Assembly: GCA_964468645.1 (NCBI GenBank)
Contig: CAYXUU010000004.1
Location: 124,001-188,000, forward strand
Direction: 5' to 3'
Origin: JAIOZK01 sp964468645
Lineage (GTDB): Bacteria; Bacteroidota; Bacteroidia; Bacteroidales; JAIOZK01
DNA: 64,000 nucleotides
Shown here piece after piece: positions 26,501 through 36,227 of the stretch (its first letter is position 1; every line of letters begins with the position of its first letter). The translations under genes were made by a program, and so were the position numbers. The notes beneath the pieces were generated by a model, which was given only the letters and a program-made list of their open reading frames with translations, was not told where the DNA came from and made no database searches.

Positions 26501-29500
26501 GAAGAACTCCTGCTGTTCATCAACAGTCAGCCACTCCCTCGAAATTATGGTATCATTGATCATGACCTCATAGATCACATGCAGGTTTTTATCCCCGGTT
26601 CCAAAAACAAATGAAACTTCTTCTCCGGGTTCTGCTTTCTTTTTTAATGCTGTAAACCAGTTCATTGTTTTATCTGGTATCCTCTTGTCCTGCGGTGAAA
26701 ACAGGGTGAAGTATTTTTTGGTTTCTACCTGCTCACCGTATTTATCATTCGTTGACAATTCCACTACATAGGTGCCCGGTTTCCAGCTTTTAAGATCATT
26801 CAACTCCAGATGAAAGTCCTTTTCCGTCACAACCGTTTCTTCCATAACAGTTTTATCAACTTTCCATGTTTGAGGTTCGTTTTCGTCTTTATAAACATCC
26901 CCAGGAAAAAGAGTGTGGAATTCCTTTTCATCCATAAGAAAAACATCAGGCTGGGGCCATAACCGCTTTCTGAATATTCGATCAGGTTGTTCAAGCCTGG
27001 ATATCTTCACACCAACCATTGCCTTTTCAAATTCACCATTCAGGTTGGTCGAGCTTAATTTGAATTCATTTTCTGAATCCTTATTCACTTTTTCACTGAT
27101 ATCAATATCTATCAGCAAGGCTTTATAACCAACACTTACACTGGTTTCTGCCGAATGCGTTTCACCATTGATGTCGGTAACATCAGCATAAATGCTATAG
27201 CTGAATACAGGATTATATTTTTGATCGACACTCAGGTCAGGAATAGCTGTGAATTCAATGTTGAAATTTCCGGTCTTGTCAGTAAGCGTTTCCCCATTAA
27301 TGATCTCCATACTTTCACCCTGCGGGAAATAAGACCTCCACCACCAACCCCAGTATGGGAACCTCACCTCCCTGACAACCCTGTATTTTACATGGGCATT
27401 GTCGATAGGTGGTCCAGCATATGCCATGGCTAAACCGGTAACCTTAACTTCTTCGTTCAGTTTATAGGAGCCCTGAACAGGTTCATAGGTAACCTCAAAT
27501 TTCGGTCTTTTGTAATCTTCAACCGAAATGTATATTTGTCCGCTGTTGTTGTCAATTCTCATCTGCCCGTTCAAAACTCCTGAAGGTGCTGTAAAACTAC
27601 CGTTGAAAGAACCATATTCATTGGAGACAAGATCAAGGTCTGATATCAACTGTCCGTTTACATCATAAAACTTTACTTCGGTTTTTTTCTTCTTCAATAT
27701 CTTATATTTTTCCCCGGTTTTCTCAAGCATGATTCCCTTGAAATATACGGTCTGTCCGGGTCTGTATATCGCCCTGTCGGTGAAGAAATAGGTAGTAACC
27801 CTTGGCTTCTTATCCTTTGGATAATAATAGCTATAAAATGAAGAGCCTACGTATAGTGTATCATCATCACTTACAAATTCAATGTAATAAGCTTCGTTTT
27901 TGGTTTCATTATTGGGTACCTTAAAGTATCCGTCTTTATTGCTGTAATAATCCTTAAACTTTGTTTCGATATACTGCCGTTGATTGTAATCATACTTGTT
28001 GAGGAAAAGGGTGGCTTTGACGCCTTTTAATGGATTGCCACTAACCCTGTCCAGAACAAAGAATTCCTGGTTTCCATCCCATGTTTTATGGTTGAAATAA
28101 CTGATGTTGGTGAGGTTCATGGTTGATAATCCCACAGCGCCCTTCTCCTGTTCGAAATCAGGATTTGATCCGATAAGAATTACATAAAAACCGGCAGGAA
28201 GTTCAGACAGTGACAATTGTATGGAATGCTGCTGAAAATCCCCATCATTAGGAATATCCAGTGACCATTCTTTAATAGCCTGGTAATCTTTATATATCCC
28301 AACCAGTTGTTCATGCCTGTTATGATTACTTAAGTCACGGAATTTCCTATTATCTGTTTTTATTATCCTGAAATAGATTTTTGAAATATTCTTATAACTC
28401 AATAATCCTAAGATGGGAAGGTCAGGAACATTATTTCTTTCACTTTGTAAACTTAAATATGGTTTATTAATTTGCTGAAGCAAAAACTTGCAGTTATTAG
28501 CTCCATCTGAGTTGGGATGTTTTTCAATGGCTTCCGTACAAATCCCATGGGCTTTTTTCTTATCCCATCTGTTTTTTTCTGATCCAAGAGGGTTATAATT
28601 ATTACCCATTTCGAAGTATAGGTTTGCCAATTTATAGGAAACATCGGTTGAAACAGGATCAGAAAAATATAATTTTAGCAAACCCTCCAATGCTGTTTGA
28701 TAAAGCTTATTTCTGTCGCTGATGGCAAATGCATTTTGATTGACAAACTCCAATCGCTTCAGATCAACATCCACAAATGCTGTTGGATCCTTGTCCTGTA
28801 AATGAAAAGCAATAAGATCCTGAAGCACAATTAAGGCATAATATTTTAATGAAAGGCTATCCTGTGTTTCGAATTTAAGATCCACAAAATCATCAGCCGG
28901 ATCAAAATAAGAAGGATTATCAATTTCAAAGCGGTAAGCTGGTTTGGTAATTGAATTCTCATCATTCATAAAAAAATCAACCGCGCGGTGTGCAAGGAAA
29001 TCATAGAGGGTGGGTCGATAAATCCCCGATTTTTTCACTTCAGTAAGAATGGCCTTAAAATCATTGATTGGAATATTTTTGAGGTTCCCGGGTTCACGGA
29101 TGGAGGCCATATAGTTCTCCACAACCATATCGAGTATCTTGTTCAAATCCCATGTCCTGATATCATCTTCAACGATGCCGCTTGTAACTGTACGGTCAAG
29201 AAACAGATGCCTGTTTTCTGCATAATAATTCCAGTATAATTCGGCCAGTATTGAATGTAGTATGTTATTTACCGGAAATGTTGTAATCCCGATTTCTTTA
29301 GTAACATCCTGTATTATCGTAACAAGGAATTCTTCTTCATAATCCCCTTTCAGGCGTAATTTATAAATAATGGCTTTAACCAGCTGAGGGGAATTATGGT
29401 GTTTCCTGGCCTTATCGTAAATCTTATCTACAATTTCAAGGGCTGATTTTGGCAGGCCCTGACTGGAAAGTTCTTCAACCTTTTTCCAGTCTTCTTCATA

Positions 29501-29629
29501 ATCATCCTGAATTATTTTTTGATTTGACATGATGGGTTGATTTTTTATGTTCTTTATATTAGGCATTGTTCCAGATAACAGGACTACTGATAAAACAACA
29601 ATAATACCTGCAAAGATTTTTGATTTCAT
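23543..29629 (-). CDS. Alpha-2-macroglobulin family protein with thioester motif
   Basis: A 2028-aa exported protein with an N-terminal signal/anchor (AGIIVVLSVVLLSGTMP), a helical repeat region about residues 45-380, and macroglobulin-like domains (AIYRPGQTVYFKGIMLE near 660, typical MG2). It then has a variable bait-like segment SLDEVVVVQKDEEAE (about 1217), the A2M core DFRETAFFYPDLKTNENG (about 1250), the thioester motif ECSEQ (C-x-E-Q, near 1480) and a terpenoid-cyclase-like alpha/alpha barrel (GGWPWFEGM). Such proteins act as periplasmic or surface protease traps, often alongside a penicillin-binding protein, which is absent here. It is convergent with creD and monocistronic. Confidence 0.92.
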   Translation of the reverse strand: MKSKIFAGIIVVLSVVLLSGTMPNIKNIKNQPIMSNQKIIQDDYEEDWKKVEELSSQGLPKSALEIVDKIYDKARKHHNSPQLVKAIIYKLRLKGDYEEEFLVTIIQDVTKEIGITTFPVNNILHSILAELYWNYYAENRHLFLDRTVTSGIVEDDIRTWDLNKILDMVVENYMASIREPGNLKNIPINDFKAILTEVKKSGIYRPTLYDFLAHRAVDFFMNDENSITKPAYRFEIDNPSYFDPADDFVDLKFETQDSLSLKYYALIVLQDLIAFHLQDKDPTAFVDVDLKRLEFVNQNAFAISDRNKLYQTALEGLLKLYFSDPVSTDVSYKLANLYFEMGNNYNPLGSEKNRWDKKKAHGICTEAIEKHPNSDGANNCKFLLQQINKPYLSLQSERNNVPDLPILGLLSYKNISKIYFRIIKTDNRKFRDLSNHNRHEQLVGIYKDYQAIKEWSLDIPNDGDFQQHSIQLSLSELPAGFYVILIGSNPDFEQEKGAVGLSTMNLTNISYFNHKTWDGNQEFFVLDRVSGNPLKGVKATLFLNKYDYNQRQYIETKFKDYYSNKDGYFKVPNNETKNEAYYIEFVSDDDTLYVGSSFYSYYYPKDKKPRVTTYFFTDRAIYRPGQTVYFKGIMLEKTGEKYKILKKKKTEVKFYDVNGQLISDLDLVSNEYGSFNGSFTAPSGVLNGQMRIDNNSGQIYISVEDYKRPKFEVTYEPVQGSYKLNEEVKVTGLAMAYAGPPIDNAHVKYRVVREVRFPYWGWWWRSYFPQGESMEIINGETLTDKTGNFNIEFTAIPDLSVDQKYNPVFSYSIYADVTDINGETHSAETSVSVGYKALLIDIDISEKVNKDSENEFKLSSTNLNGEFEKAMVGVKISRLEQPDRIFRKRLWPQPDVFLMDEKEFHTLFPGDVYKDENEPQTWKVDKTVMEETVVTEKDFHLELNDLKSWKPGTYVVELSTNDKYGEQVETKKYFTLFSPQDKRIPDKTMNWFTALKKKAEPGEEVSFVFGTGDKNLHVIYEVMINDTIISREWLTVDEQQEFFSLPVLEKYRGNFGINIAFIKDNRFYQNTQTFIVPHTDKKLELNFATFRDKLQPGQAEEWQIKISAMDGEKVAAEMLATMYDASLDVFRANSWYFYLYSSYNVDPVWESWYDFKSISSYFLSTPDSYFSPVHREYDRLNWFGLSFWGSYFSYRNARPGMATEPEALMAVEMDGASLDEVVVVQKDEEAEPPEEPEKQKTEESQPVKIRSDFRETAFFYPDLKTNENGEVIITFTMPEALTRWKMLGLAYTKDLKIGQVEKELVTQKELMIMPNAPRFFREGDRMIFSAKISSLVEKEISGMAELHFFNALTMEPLDEKMGNVNPEISFHVAKGESASLGWNINIPEGLEAITYRIVAKADNFSDGEEMAIPVLPNRMLLTESLPLPVRGEETKHFKFHKLLESGNSTTLRNYKLTLEFTSNPAWYAVQALPYLMEYPYECSEQIFSRFYSNSLATHIANADPKIRQVFEAWKNLTPDALLSNLEKNQELKYVLLEETPWVREAKDESERKKRIALLFDFNKMAGELQSALLKLQQAQRSNGGWPWFEGMPENRYITQHIVTGFGHLMNLGILDVKNDPRTWNMVKKAVLYLDDRIREDYERLKRDYPKQLDKDHIRNFQIQYLYARSYFTDEIEINKRNTEAFNYYRDQATEFWVKKNLYMQGMIGLALDRFGIKSIPSDIIKSLKEKAHHSEEMGMYWRSENSWYWYEAPIERQALFIEFFNEVALDTKAVEEMKIWLLKQKQTQSWSTTKSTVEAVYALLLRGTNLLAGDELVEITLGDLKVDPRKMDDVQVEAGTGYFQASWAGSEIKPEMGDVTVTKNDKGIAWGALYWQYFENLDKITPHETPLGLNKDLFIERNTDAGPVIELITENSALKIGDKIIVRIILSTDRDLEFVHLKDMRASAFEPVNVLSGYKWQGGLGYYESTRDASTNFFIEYMRKGTYVFEYPLVVSQEGDFSNGISTIQCMYAPEFSSHSAGIRISVK

Positions 29630-29923
29630 AGTTATTCACTTTTGTTGAACAAGATAAATCTAATTTCTAAATGGTGTAGATTATTTCGATGCTGGAATGT
29701 ATTTAGATCAATATTAACATCAAATTTCATACCTTTTTTCAATGTTCAATTGTTTCATGGTTCATTTGTTTTATTTTGATCAGTTAATCAGGCTGATCCA
29801 TAATTAAAAAATATATTGGCCAGAAAACAATATGATCATATATCCTGCGTTTTCAGAAAAACAAACATCTAATCCAGATTTATAGATAACACTTATACAC
29901 CATCAAACCAAAAACAAAGTGTT

Positions 29924-31291
29924 ATGAAAAGAGTCCTTTTTTCCTGTGTTTTCATGTTATTTATTGTTTTCACTCAAAGTCAAACTTATAATGATGTTGC
30001 TGTTATCATGAACAGCAATAATGATGCTTCTATCGAGATTGGTGAATATTTTGCATTGCAACGGAATATCCCTGCCAGGAACCTGATTTATGTTGATGCA
30101 GAGATAAATGAATTAATCGACACCACAGAGTTTTTCAACATTCTTCATCAGATTAAAAACCATTTCATCAATTATGAATTGGTTGACAGCATCAACTACA
30201 TTGTTACCACCAAGGGAATTCCGCATAATGTACGAACAGGTGATAGTTGTACCGGGGTGACGGGTGCGCTGAAATGCTCATCTTTCGATTCGGAATTAAC
30301 GCTGATGTTTAGTAAAAAGGAAGATGAGATGTTTCATGGAGGTCTAATTGGAAATACTTATTATAATTCACATTTGAACTTTAATAGAACTGATTTTGGA
30401 ATTTATCTTGTTACCAGGTTAGATGCTTATTCAACCGAACAGGTGTTTTCAATAATCGACAAAAGCGGGCCAAATCAACTAATTAATAAAGAAAGTGCCA
30501 GAATTGTATTTGATATCAGCCATTGTGATACTTCACTGATCGGTTTGTTTTCAGCATACTATCAATATGCAATTGACTTTTTGAATCAAAACAACTGGAT
30601 AGTTATTTTTAATGATGATTCATCAATGCTTACAAATGAGCAAAATGTTTTGGGTTACGCCAGTGCAAATTATGGTTTGGGAAAAAAACTGCCTGAATTT
30701 GACTGGTTCAACGGATCTTTTGCTTTTCAGGTAGCTCCGGCGGGAGAAATATCATTTTTCGATAGCTTAAGCGCTTCATTTTTAAACTTGCCCGACTTTA
30801 TTGAGGATGGGGCAACATCAGGTTCAGGATATGCCAATGTTATTTATTTCAGTCAATCACCCAGGCTTGAAAACTTCTATTCTCATTATCTTCAGGATAC
30901 TTCTGAAATAAAATTTAATCTTGCGGAAAGTTATTATTCAAGCATTGGGGAGTTATCAAAAAATTATATCCTCATCGGTGATCCCAAAACTACAATCCTT
31001 ATCACCCATACAGGTATTGATGACCCCAGGTATGATATTTCAAACCTGATCCTTTCCCCAAACCCGGCAACTGATTACATCAATGCCCGTATGAACTCCA
31101 AAAAATCTAAAAGTGTTTCAGTTACCATTGTGAATATAAATGGTCAAATGGTTATTAATCAGGAGCATCACCTTAATCAGGGAATAAATAATATTTCAAT
31201 AGATATTCAGAACCTGCCAAAAGGTATCTATGGAATTATCGTCGATGATAAAGATGGGTATAAAGTATCTGATAGAATAGTCAAGATTTAA
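29924..31291 (+). CDS. TIGR03790-like secreted protein with T9SS sorting domain
   Basis: A 455-aa protein with signal peptide (MKRVLFSCVFMLFIVFTQS), then NDVAVIMNSNNDASIEIGEY and the segment NYIVTTKGIPHNVR (about residue 90) that define TIGR03790-type proteins, whose function is unknown. A Por sorting domain begins at LSPNPATDYINAR (about residue 370) and ends LPKGIYGIIVDD, predicting type IX export. The 294-bp upstream gap contains a CAATTGTTTCATGGTTCAT repeat and no gene. Confidence 0.82.
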   Translation: MKRVLFSCVFMLFIVFTQSQTYNDVAVIMNSNNDASIEIGEYFALQRNIPARNLIYVDAEINELIDTTEFFNILHQIKNHFINYELVDSINYIVTTKGIPHNVRTGDSCTGVTGALKCSSFDSELTLMFSKKEDEMFHGGLIGNTYYNSHLNFNRTDFGIYLVTRLDAYSTEQVFSIIDKSGPNQLINKESARIVFDISHCDTSLIGLFSAYYQYAIDFLNQNNWIVIFNDDSSMLTNEQNVLGYASANYGLGKKLPEFDWFNGSFAFQVAPAGEISFFDSLSASFLNLPDFIEDGATSGSGYANVIYFSQSPRLENFYSHYLQDTSEIKFNLAESYYSSIGELSKNYILIGDPKTTILITHTGIDDPRYDISNLILSPNPATDYINARMNSKKSKSVSVTIVNINGQMVINQEHHLNQGINNISIDIQNLPKGIYGIIVDDKDGYKVSDRIVKI

Positions 31292-31342
31292 GATTGGTCA
31301 TTAGCCCTTAATTATTTTGTTATTTCCTGGTGATGAAGTTTA

Positions 31343-31579
31343 ATTATCCCAAATAATGCATTAGGCATTGTTACGAAATAACTTACCCATTCAGGCTTGT
31401 TCTTTTGCGCGCTAACTGCGTTAAAAAGCCTCGCCATAACAACTGCTATGCCTGCGTTTTTTGCCTTGTTATCGCACAAAATAACTTCGCCTGCTTTGTC
31501 CAACTTATTTAGTAATAATGCCTTAGAAAAGGACAAATGCATTGGTTCATTTCAATCCCAATGCACAATTTGGGATTAT
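31343..31579. repeat. Inverted-repeat element (31363-31523) nested in a second hairpin repeat
   Basis: The inner element of 161 nt has 22-nt imperfect terminal inverted repeats (AGGCATTGTTACGAAATAAC at 31363 and its near-complement ending at 31523). Internally it has TTTTGCGC and GCACAAAA inversions and a CGTTTTTTGCCTTG core. A similar 159-nt element lies at 42612-42770. Outside it, ATTATCCCAAATAATGCATT (31343-31362) and its imperfect complement (31560-31579) form an outer inverted repeat, whose right side also contains an AATCCCAA/TTGGGATT hairpin (31554-31577). A 76-codon minus-strand frame across the element is not considered a gene. Confidence 0.65.
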
Positions 31580-31664
31580 TGTAGTCAGTACTACCAACCA
31601 CTAACCACCAACTGTTCACCTGGTCATTCATGCCAGTCCTTGTAATTCGTGGATTTATTATTTA

Positions 31665-32459
31665 TCAATCCAATTTAGCCGTTAGCGGATTGGCCAGGTT
31701 TTCGTATTCAGAGAGTTCAATTTTAACAGACCCGATGATGACTTCAGATTCCAGCATAATAGGAACATGATTCAGATCATCGGTAACCCAAAGGGTCATT
31801 GGATAATCCTCATCAAACATTTCCCCTTTTACCATCATGGGTTTAAAAGCCAGGCACCTGAAGGTTCCTGTTTTTACGGTAATTGTATCAATGCCTGCAA
31901 ATAAGATACGTGATGTATAGACTGAATCATCAAGGTGAAAATCGACAAACAGTTCTTCATTTGGTTGGAGCCCTGAAAGATCAAATGTTCTTACATAATA
32001 GAAAGCAGAAACAATGTCCTGAACATAAGGAGGTACATCCCGTTCCATGCGCCGGCTCTTTGCAATGTTTTCAAACTGATTATAATCAACATCATCCTCA
32101 AATCGATAGCTTCCTTCCCGGGTTCTTCGTACAAAATGCCAAGGTGCAAGTGTTTCTTCATCAACATAGGATTCAAATCTATCGCGAACCTTGAAAAATA
32201 AGTTGAACAAGCCTTTTGAATCTCCATTGACAACAATATGATAGGTGTCTCTTTTATGAAATTTTTTGTGCTCATCTTTTATTTGCATCGTTCCAATCCC
32301 GGCAGTCATCCATGCTGTAAGCCATGAATCATAGTACACCCTGTAAGTGAGTTTTTCCCCGCGTTTAAATGCCCTGTTTTTCACCTCCCTTAACGTATCA
32401 GCATTTGAATTAATCACGCCGAAAACAACGACAACTAGGATAACCAAAATTCTTTTCAT
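31665..32459 (-). CDS. DUF3108 domain-containing exported protein
   Basis: A 264-aa protein with signal peptide (MKRILVILVVVVFGVINSNA) and the DUF3108 pattern: AFKRGEKLTYRVYYDSW near residue 32, DIVSAFYYVRTFDL near 148 and PMTLWVTDDLNHVPIMLE near 220. DUF3108 proteins are periplasmic/outer-membrane beta-sandwich proteins of undefined function, common in Bacteroidota. It has normal length and a complete reading frame. Confidence 0.85.
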   Translation of the reverse strand: MKRILVILVVVVFGVINSNADTLREVKNRAFKRGEKLTYRVYYDSWLTAWMTAGIGTMQIKDEHKKFHKRDTYHIVVNGDSKGLFNLFFKVRDRFESYVDEETLAPWHFVRRTREGSYRFEDDVDYNQFENIAKSRRMERDVPPYVQDIVSAFYYVRTFDLSGLQPNEELFVDFHLDDSVYTSRILFAGIDTITVKTGTFRCLAFKPMMVKGEMFDEDYPMTLWVTDDLNHVPIMLESEVIIGSVKIELSEYENLANPLTAKLD

Positions 32460-32576
32460 AAAATTATTATTGATTCTTTTGTGGACTTTTGAGTTTTAAT
32501 GACAAAACTATAAAGGATTTTGTTTATTTATAAACCATGTTTTTGAAAGTAACCTGATAATAATTTCTGTGATTTA

Positions 32577-35360
32577 TCAGACAACCACATTGATTATTTT
32601 CTTCGGCACAAAGATGATTTTTCTGGGTTCTTTCCCGGCCAACCATCGTTGTGCAGCTTCTGCCCCCAATACTGCCTGCTCAGCATCTACCCTGGCAATA
32701 TCAAGGGGTAATTCAAGTTTAAACCGCAGCTTACCATTAAACGACACAGGATATTCAAAAGTATCTTCTTTGATATATTCTTCATTAAAATCAGGAAAAG
32801 CTTCACTGGCAATACTTTCATCATATCCCAATAAATGCCATAGTTCTTCTGCGATATGAGGTGCATTGGGAGAAATCAGAATTGTAAGAGGTTCAAGAAT
32901 TTCCCGTTTGTTGCATTTCAATTCCGTGAGCTCATTCACACAGATCATATAACTGCTAACAACCGTATTGAAAGAAATTCGTTCGATATCTTCCCTGACT
33001 TTCTTAATGGTTTTATGCAATACCTTTAACTCTTCTTTTTCTGCAGATTCTTCCGATATATACAGTTCGTTCTGATCATGGTGATACAATCGCCACAATT
33101 TCCTGATAAAACGAAACACACCTTCTATTCCCTGCGTATCCCATGGCTTGTGTGTTTCGAGGGGTCCCAGGAACATCTCGTAAAGCCTGAAGGTATCAGT
33201 ACCATATTTTTCTATCAACTCATCCGGATTCTGCACGTTGTGCTTGGATTTGGACATCTTTTCAATTTCCCATCCACAGATGTATTTGCCTTCTTCGAGT
33301 ATAAACTCAGCATTCTCAAACTCAGGTCGCCACTTCTTAAAGGCCTCCTGATCCAGGATATCATTTTCAACAATGTTAATGTCAACATGCAGGGGTGTTG
33401 TTTTATAATCCTTCCTGAGGTTATATGAAACAAATTTGTTTGTTCCGGTAATCCTGTAAACCAAACTGCTTCGCCCCTGTATCTTCCCCTGATTAATCAA
33501 TTTTTTAAAAGGTTCGTCTTCACAGGCAAGTCCTAAATCAAAGAGGAACTTATTCCAGAATCTGGCATAGATTAGGTGGCCGGTACCATGTTCATCACCA
33601 CCGATATATAAATCCACATCACGCCAGTACTCATTGGCTTTTTTAGAGAAATATTCTTTATCATTATGGGGATCCATATATCTCAAATAATATCCACTCG
33701 ATCCGGCAAAGCCGGGCATGGTGTTGGTTTCGAGAGGATATCCTTCTTTGGTCTTCCAGTTCTTAGCCCTGGCCAGCGGCGGTTCACCACTTTCTGTAGG
33801 TAAATATTTATCCACTGCAGGAAGTTCAAGCGGTAATTCCTTCTCATCAAGAACATAGGGCATACCATCTTTGTAATATACAGGGAATGGTTCACCCCAG
33901 TAACGTTGCCTGCTGAAAATGGCATCTCTCAGGCGAAAGTTAATTTCCCCTTTTCCAAAACCTTTTTTCTCCAGCCAATCTATTGTTACCCTTATGGCAT
34001 CTTTTACTTCTTTCCCGTCAATAAAACCCGAATTGATCATGATACCCTCCTTTGCATCATAGGAATCATCCCAGGTCAAAGGATCAGAAGGTTCTTCATT
34101 CTCCTTAGTAACAACCTGTATAATCGGAAGATTAAAATGCCTGGCGAATTTAAAGTCCCGGCTGTCATGCCCCGGAACGGCCATGATAGCACCTGTTCCA
34201 TAACCCGATAATACATAATCGGCAATCCAGATAGGTATTTCTTCCCCATTCACAGGATTGATAGCATAGGCACCGGTAAATTCACCGGTAACGTTTTTTA
34301 CTTCGGCCAGTCTTTCTCTTTCGGATCTGTTTTTTGTCCAGGTCACATACTTTTCAACATCAGCAAGTTTATCAGATGTTGTAATTTTCAGGACTAATTC
34401 ATGTTCCGGTGCCAATACCATAAAAGTCGCCCCCCACAAAGTATCCGGTCTTGTGGTAAAAACTTCCAATTTATCGGCATGACCTTTCAGATTGAAGAGA
34501 GTGGAAGAACCTTCGGACCTTCCAATCCAATTCCTTTGAACCTCCTTAAGCGAATCAAACCAATCAACATGATCCAGGCCATCAAGTAATCGCTGTGCAT
34601 ATGCTGTTATCCTTAACGACCATTGTTTCATCAGTTTTCTTTCTACAGGGTGTCCACCCCTTTCCGAGAATCCATCCTTAACCTCATCATTGGCAAGCAC
34701 TGTACCCAGGGCCGGGCACCAGTTTACCCAGGTATCCGAAAGATAAGCAAGCCGGTAGTTCATCAAAATCCCCTGCTGTTCTTTTTCTGTTTTTACTGAC
34801 CATTCCTCAGCGGTGAATGGCATCGCTTCTGAACATGCAGCATCAATGTGATTACTTCCTTCTTTTCCAAACATTTCGATGAGAGAGGTTATAGGTTCCG
34901 CTTTTTGTGTTTTGTTGTTATACCATGATTTAAAAAGCTTAATAAAGGTCCATTGTGTCCATTTATAATATCTCGGGTCACAGGTTATTACTTCACGGTC
35001 CCAGTCATAGGCAAAACCAATTTTATCCATCTGCTCACGGTACCTGTCAATGTTCTTCTCTGTTGTAACTGCCGGATGTGTTCCTGTCTGGATGGCATAT
35101 TGCTCTGCAGGAAGTCCGTAGGCATCATAGCCCATAGGATGGAGCACATTATACCCTTTATGTTTCATATAACGCGAATAGACATCGGAAGCAATATAAC
35201 CAAGAGGATGTCCGACATGAAGTCCGGCCCCGGAGGGATAGGGAAACATATCCAGTACGTAATATTTTGGTTTCGAATAATCAATATCTACTTTAAAGGT
35301 CTTGTTTTCTGCCCAGTACCTTTGCCACTTTTTCTCTATATCCCTGAAATTATAATCCAT
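32577..35360 (-). CDS. leuS: Leucyl-tRNA synthetase
   Basis: A 927-aa class I LeuRS. HIGH is seen as HVGHPLGY (residues 47-54) and KMSKS as EKMSKSKHN near residue 700. The editing domain (CP1) contains TTRPDTLWGATF (about 305), and the C-terminal anticodon domain ends with IARVDAEQ and the Bacteroidota-type tail. It charges tRNA-Leu and hydrolyses mischarged products. The dipeptidase gene lies 12 bp upstream on the same strand. Confidence 0.97.
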   Translation of the reverse strand: MDYNFRDIEKKWQRYWAENKTFKVDIDYSKPKYYVLDMFPYPSGAGLHVGHPLGYIASDVYSRYMKHKGYNVLHPMGYDAYGLPAEQYAIQTGTHPAVTTEKNIDRYREQMDKIGFAYDWDREVITCDPRYYKWTQWTFIKLFKSWYNNKTQKAEPITSLIEMFGKEGSNHIDAACSEAMPFTAEEWSVKTEKEQQGILMNYRLAYLSDTWVNWCPALGTVLANDEVKDGFSERGGHPVERKLMKQWSLRITAYAQRLLDGLDHVDWFDSLKEVQRNWIGRSEGSSTLFNLKGHADKLEVFTTRPDTLWGATFMVLAPEHELVLKITTSDKLADVEKYVTWTKNRSERERLAEVKNVTGEFTGAYAINPVNGEEIPIWIADYVLSGYGTGAIMAVPGHDSRDFKFARHFNLPIIQVVTKENEEPSDPLTWDDSYDAKEGIMINSGFIDGKEVKDAIRVTIDWLEKKGFGKGEINFRLRDAIFSRQRYWGEPFPVYYKDGMPYVLDEKELPLELPAVDKYLPTESGEPPLARAKNWKTKEGYPLETNTMPGFAGSSGYYLRYMDPHNDKEYFSKKANEYWRDVDLYIGGDEHGTGHLIYARFWNKFLFDLGLACEDEPFKKLINQGKIQGRSSLVYRITGTNKFVSYNLRKDYKTTPLHVDINIVENDILDQEAFKKWRPEFENAEFILEEGKYICGWEIEKMSKSKHNVQNPDELIEKYGTDTFRLYEMFLGPLETHKPWDTQGIEGVFRFIRKLWRLYHHDQNELYISEESAEKEELKVLHKTIKKVREDIERISFNTVVSSYMICVNELTELKCNKREILEPLTILISPNAPHIAEELWHLLGYDESIASEAFPDFNEEYIKEDTFEYPVSFNGKLRFKLELPLDIARVDAEQAVLGAEAAQRWLAGKEPRKIIFVPKKIINVVV

Positions 35361-35372
35361 CTATCCAATTCT

Positions 35373-36095
35373 TTATCTAAAAAAAACAAGTTTATAATCT
35401 ATTTTATCCAGCTCATCGAACGAGATATCCATCAGTTTAAAATTCTCCCATCCCGTATAATCAAAATGCCACCATTCATGGGGATATACTGAAAATCCAT
35501 ATTTAGTCATAATCCCTATCAGGGTCTCCCTGTTCATCAGAATTTCATCAGGCAGATCCGTATAGTTAACACCGGCTTTTTCCGAGAAGTCATCAAATGG
35601 GGTAGGCATTGGAATTTCATTACCGGTATCCAGATCAACAAGGGTAACATCAACAGCACATCCCCTGTTATGCCTTGATCCTTTCCACGGTGCCGCAACA
35701 AACATAGTATCAGGATATACCTCATAAAATCGAAGTGTTGCTGCATATGGCCGGTAGGCATCAAATACTTTCAGACCCAATCCATTCTCCTTCAATTCTT
35801 CCTGAATCCTCAATAACGCCCTGGCTACAGGGATTCTCGCATATGCTTTTGGTTCCTTATAAATTACTTCCCCTGTAAAATTGTTATCTGTTGCATATCT
35901 TATATCCAGTATTATTCCCGGGATATATTCATCAATGTTCACGAGCATCTTCATACTATCTTCCCTGATGACAGATTTGTAATCACCAATCCTGGTAATG
36001 ATATCCAGATCGTAAGGATTCCTGGTATCGTGCTGGCATCCTGTCAATGAAACAAGCAGGAGAATCAGCAGGATATAAACAGGGCTTTTATGCAT
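35373..36095 (-). CDS. D-alanyl-D-alanine dipeptidase (VanX/DdpX-like lipoprotein)
   Basis: A 240-aa M15D peptidase with a lipoprotein signal peptide (LVSLTGC, Cys at about 20). The VanX-type zinc ligands are SRHNRGCAVD (His and Asp, about residues 140-149) and the catalytic Glu/His EWWHFDY (about 212-218). It would cleave D-Ala-D-Ala in the periplasm, usually for peptidoglycan recycling rather than vancomycin resistance, since no vanH/vanA is nearby. Confidence 0.88.
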   Translation of the reverse strand: MHKSPVYILLILLLVSLTGCQHDTRNPYDLDIITRIGDYKSVIREDSMKMLVNIDEYIPGIILDIRYATDNNFTGEVIYKEPKAYARIPVARALLRIQEELKENGLGLKVFDAYRPYAATLRFYEVYPDTMFVAAPWKGSRHNRGCAVDVTLVDLDTGNEIPMPTPFDDFSEKAGVNYTDLPDEILMNRETLIGIMTKYGFSVYPHEWWHFDYTGWENFKLMDISFDELDKIDYKLVFFR

Positions 36096-36227
36096 AACTG
36101 ATTATTTTTCAGCTTGCGAAATTAGAAAAAAGATGCCAAAGTATTTTTCATTGCATGCTATTTTTCATTATATTGGGTAGCTAATCTAACTTTCCGATTT
36201 TTAATCCGGAACAGCTACATATCGATA

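Noticed and set aside
31312..31542. 76-codon minus-strand frame
   Set aside because: It coincides with the 161-nt inverted-repeat element and outer repeat; the peptide reflects palindromic DNA rather than a protein family.
35373..36095. Vancomycin-resistance cluster
   Set aside because: A VanX-like dipeptidase alone, without vanH, vanA or vanRS, is most simply a peptidoglycan-recycling enzyme.
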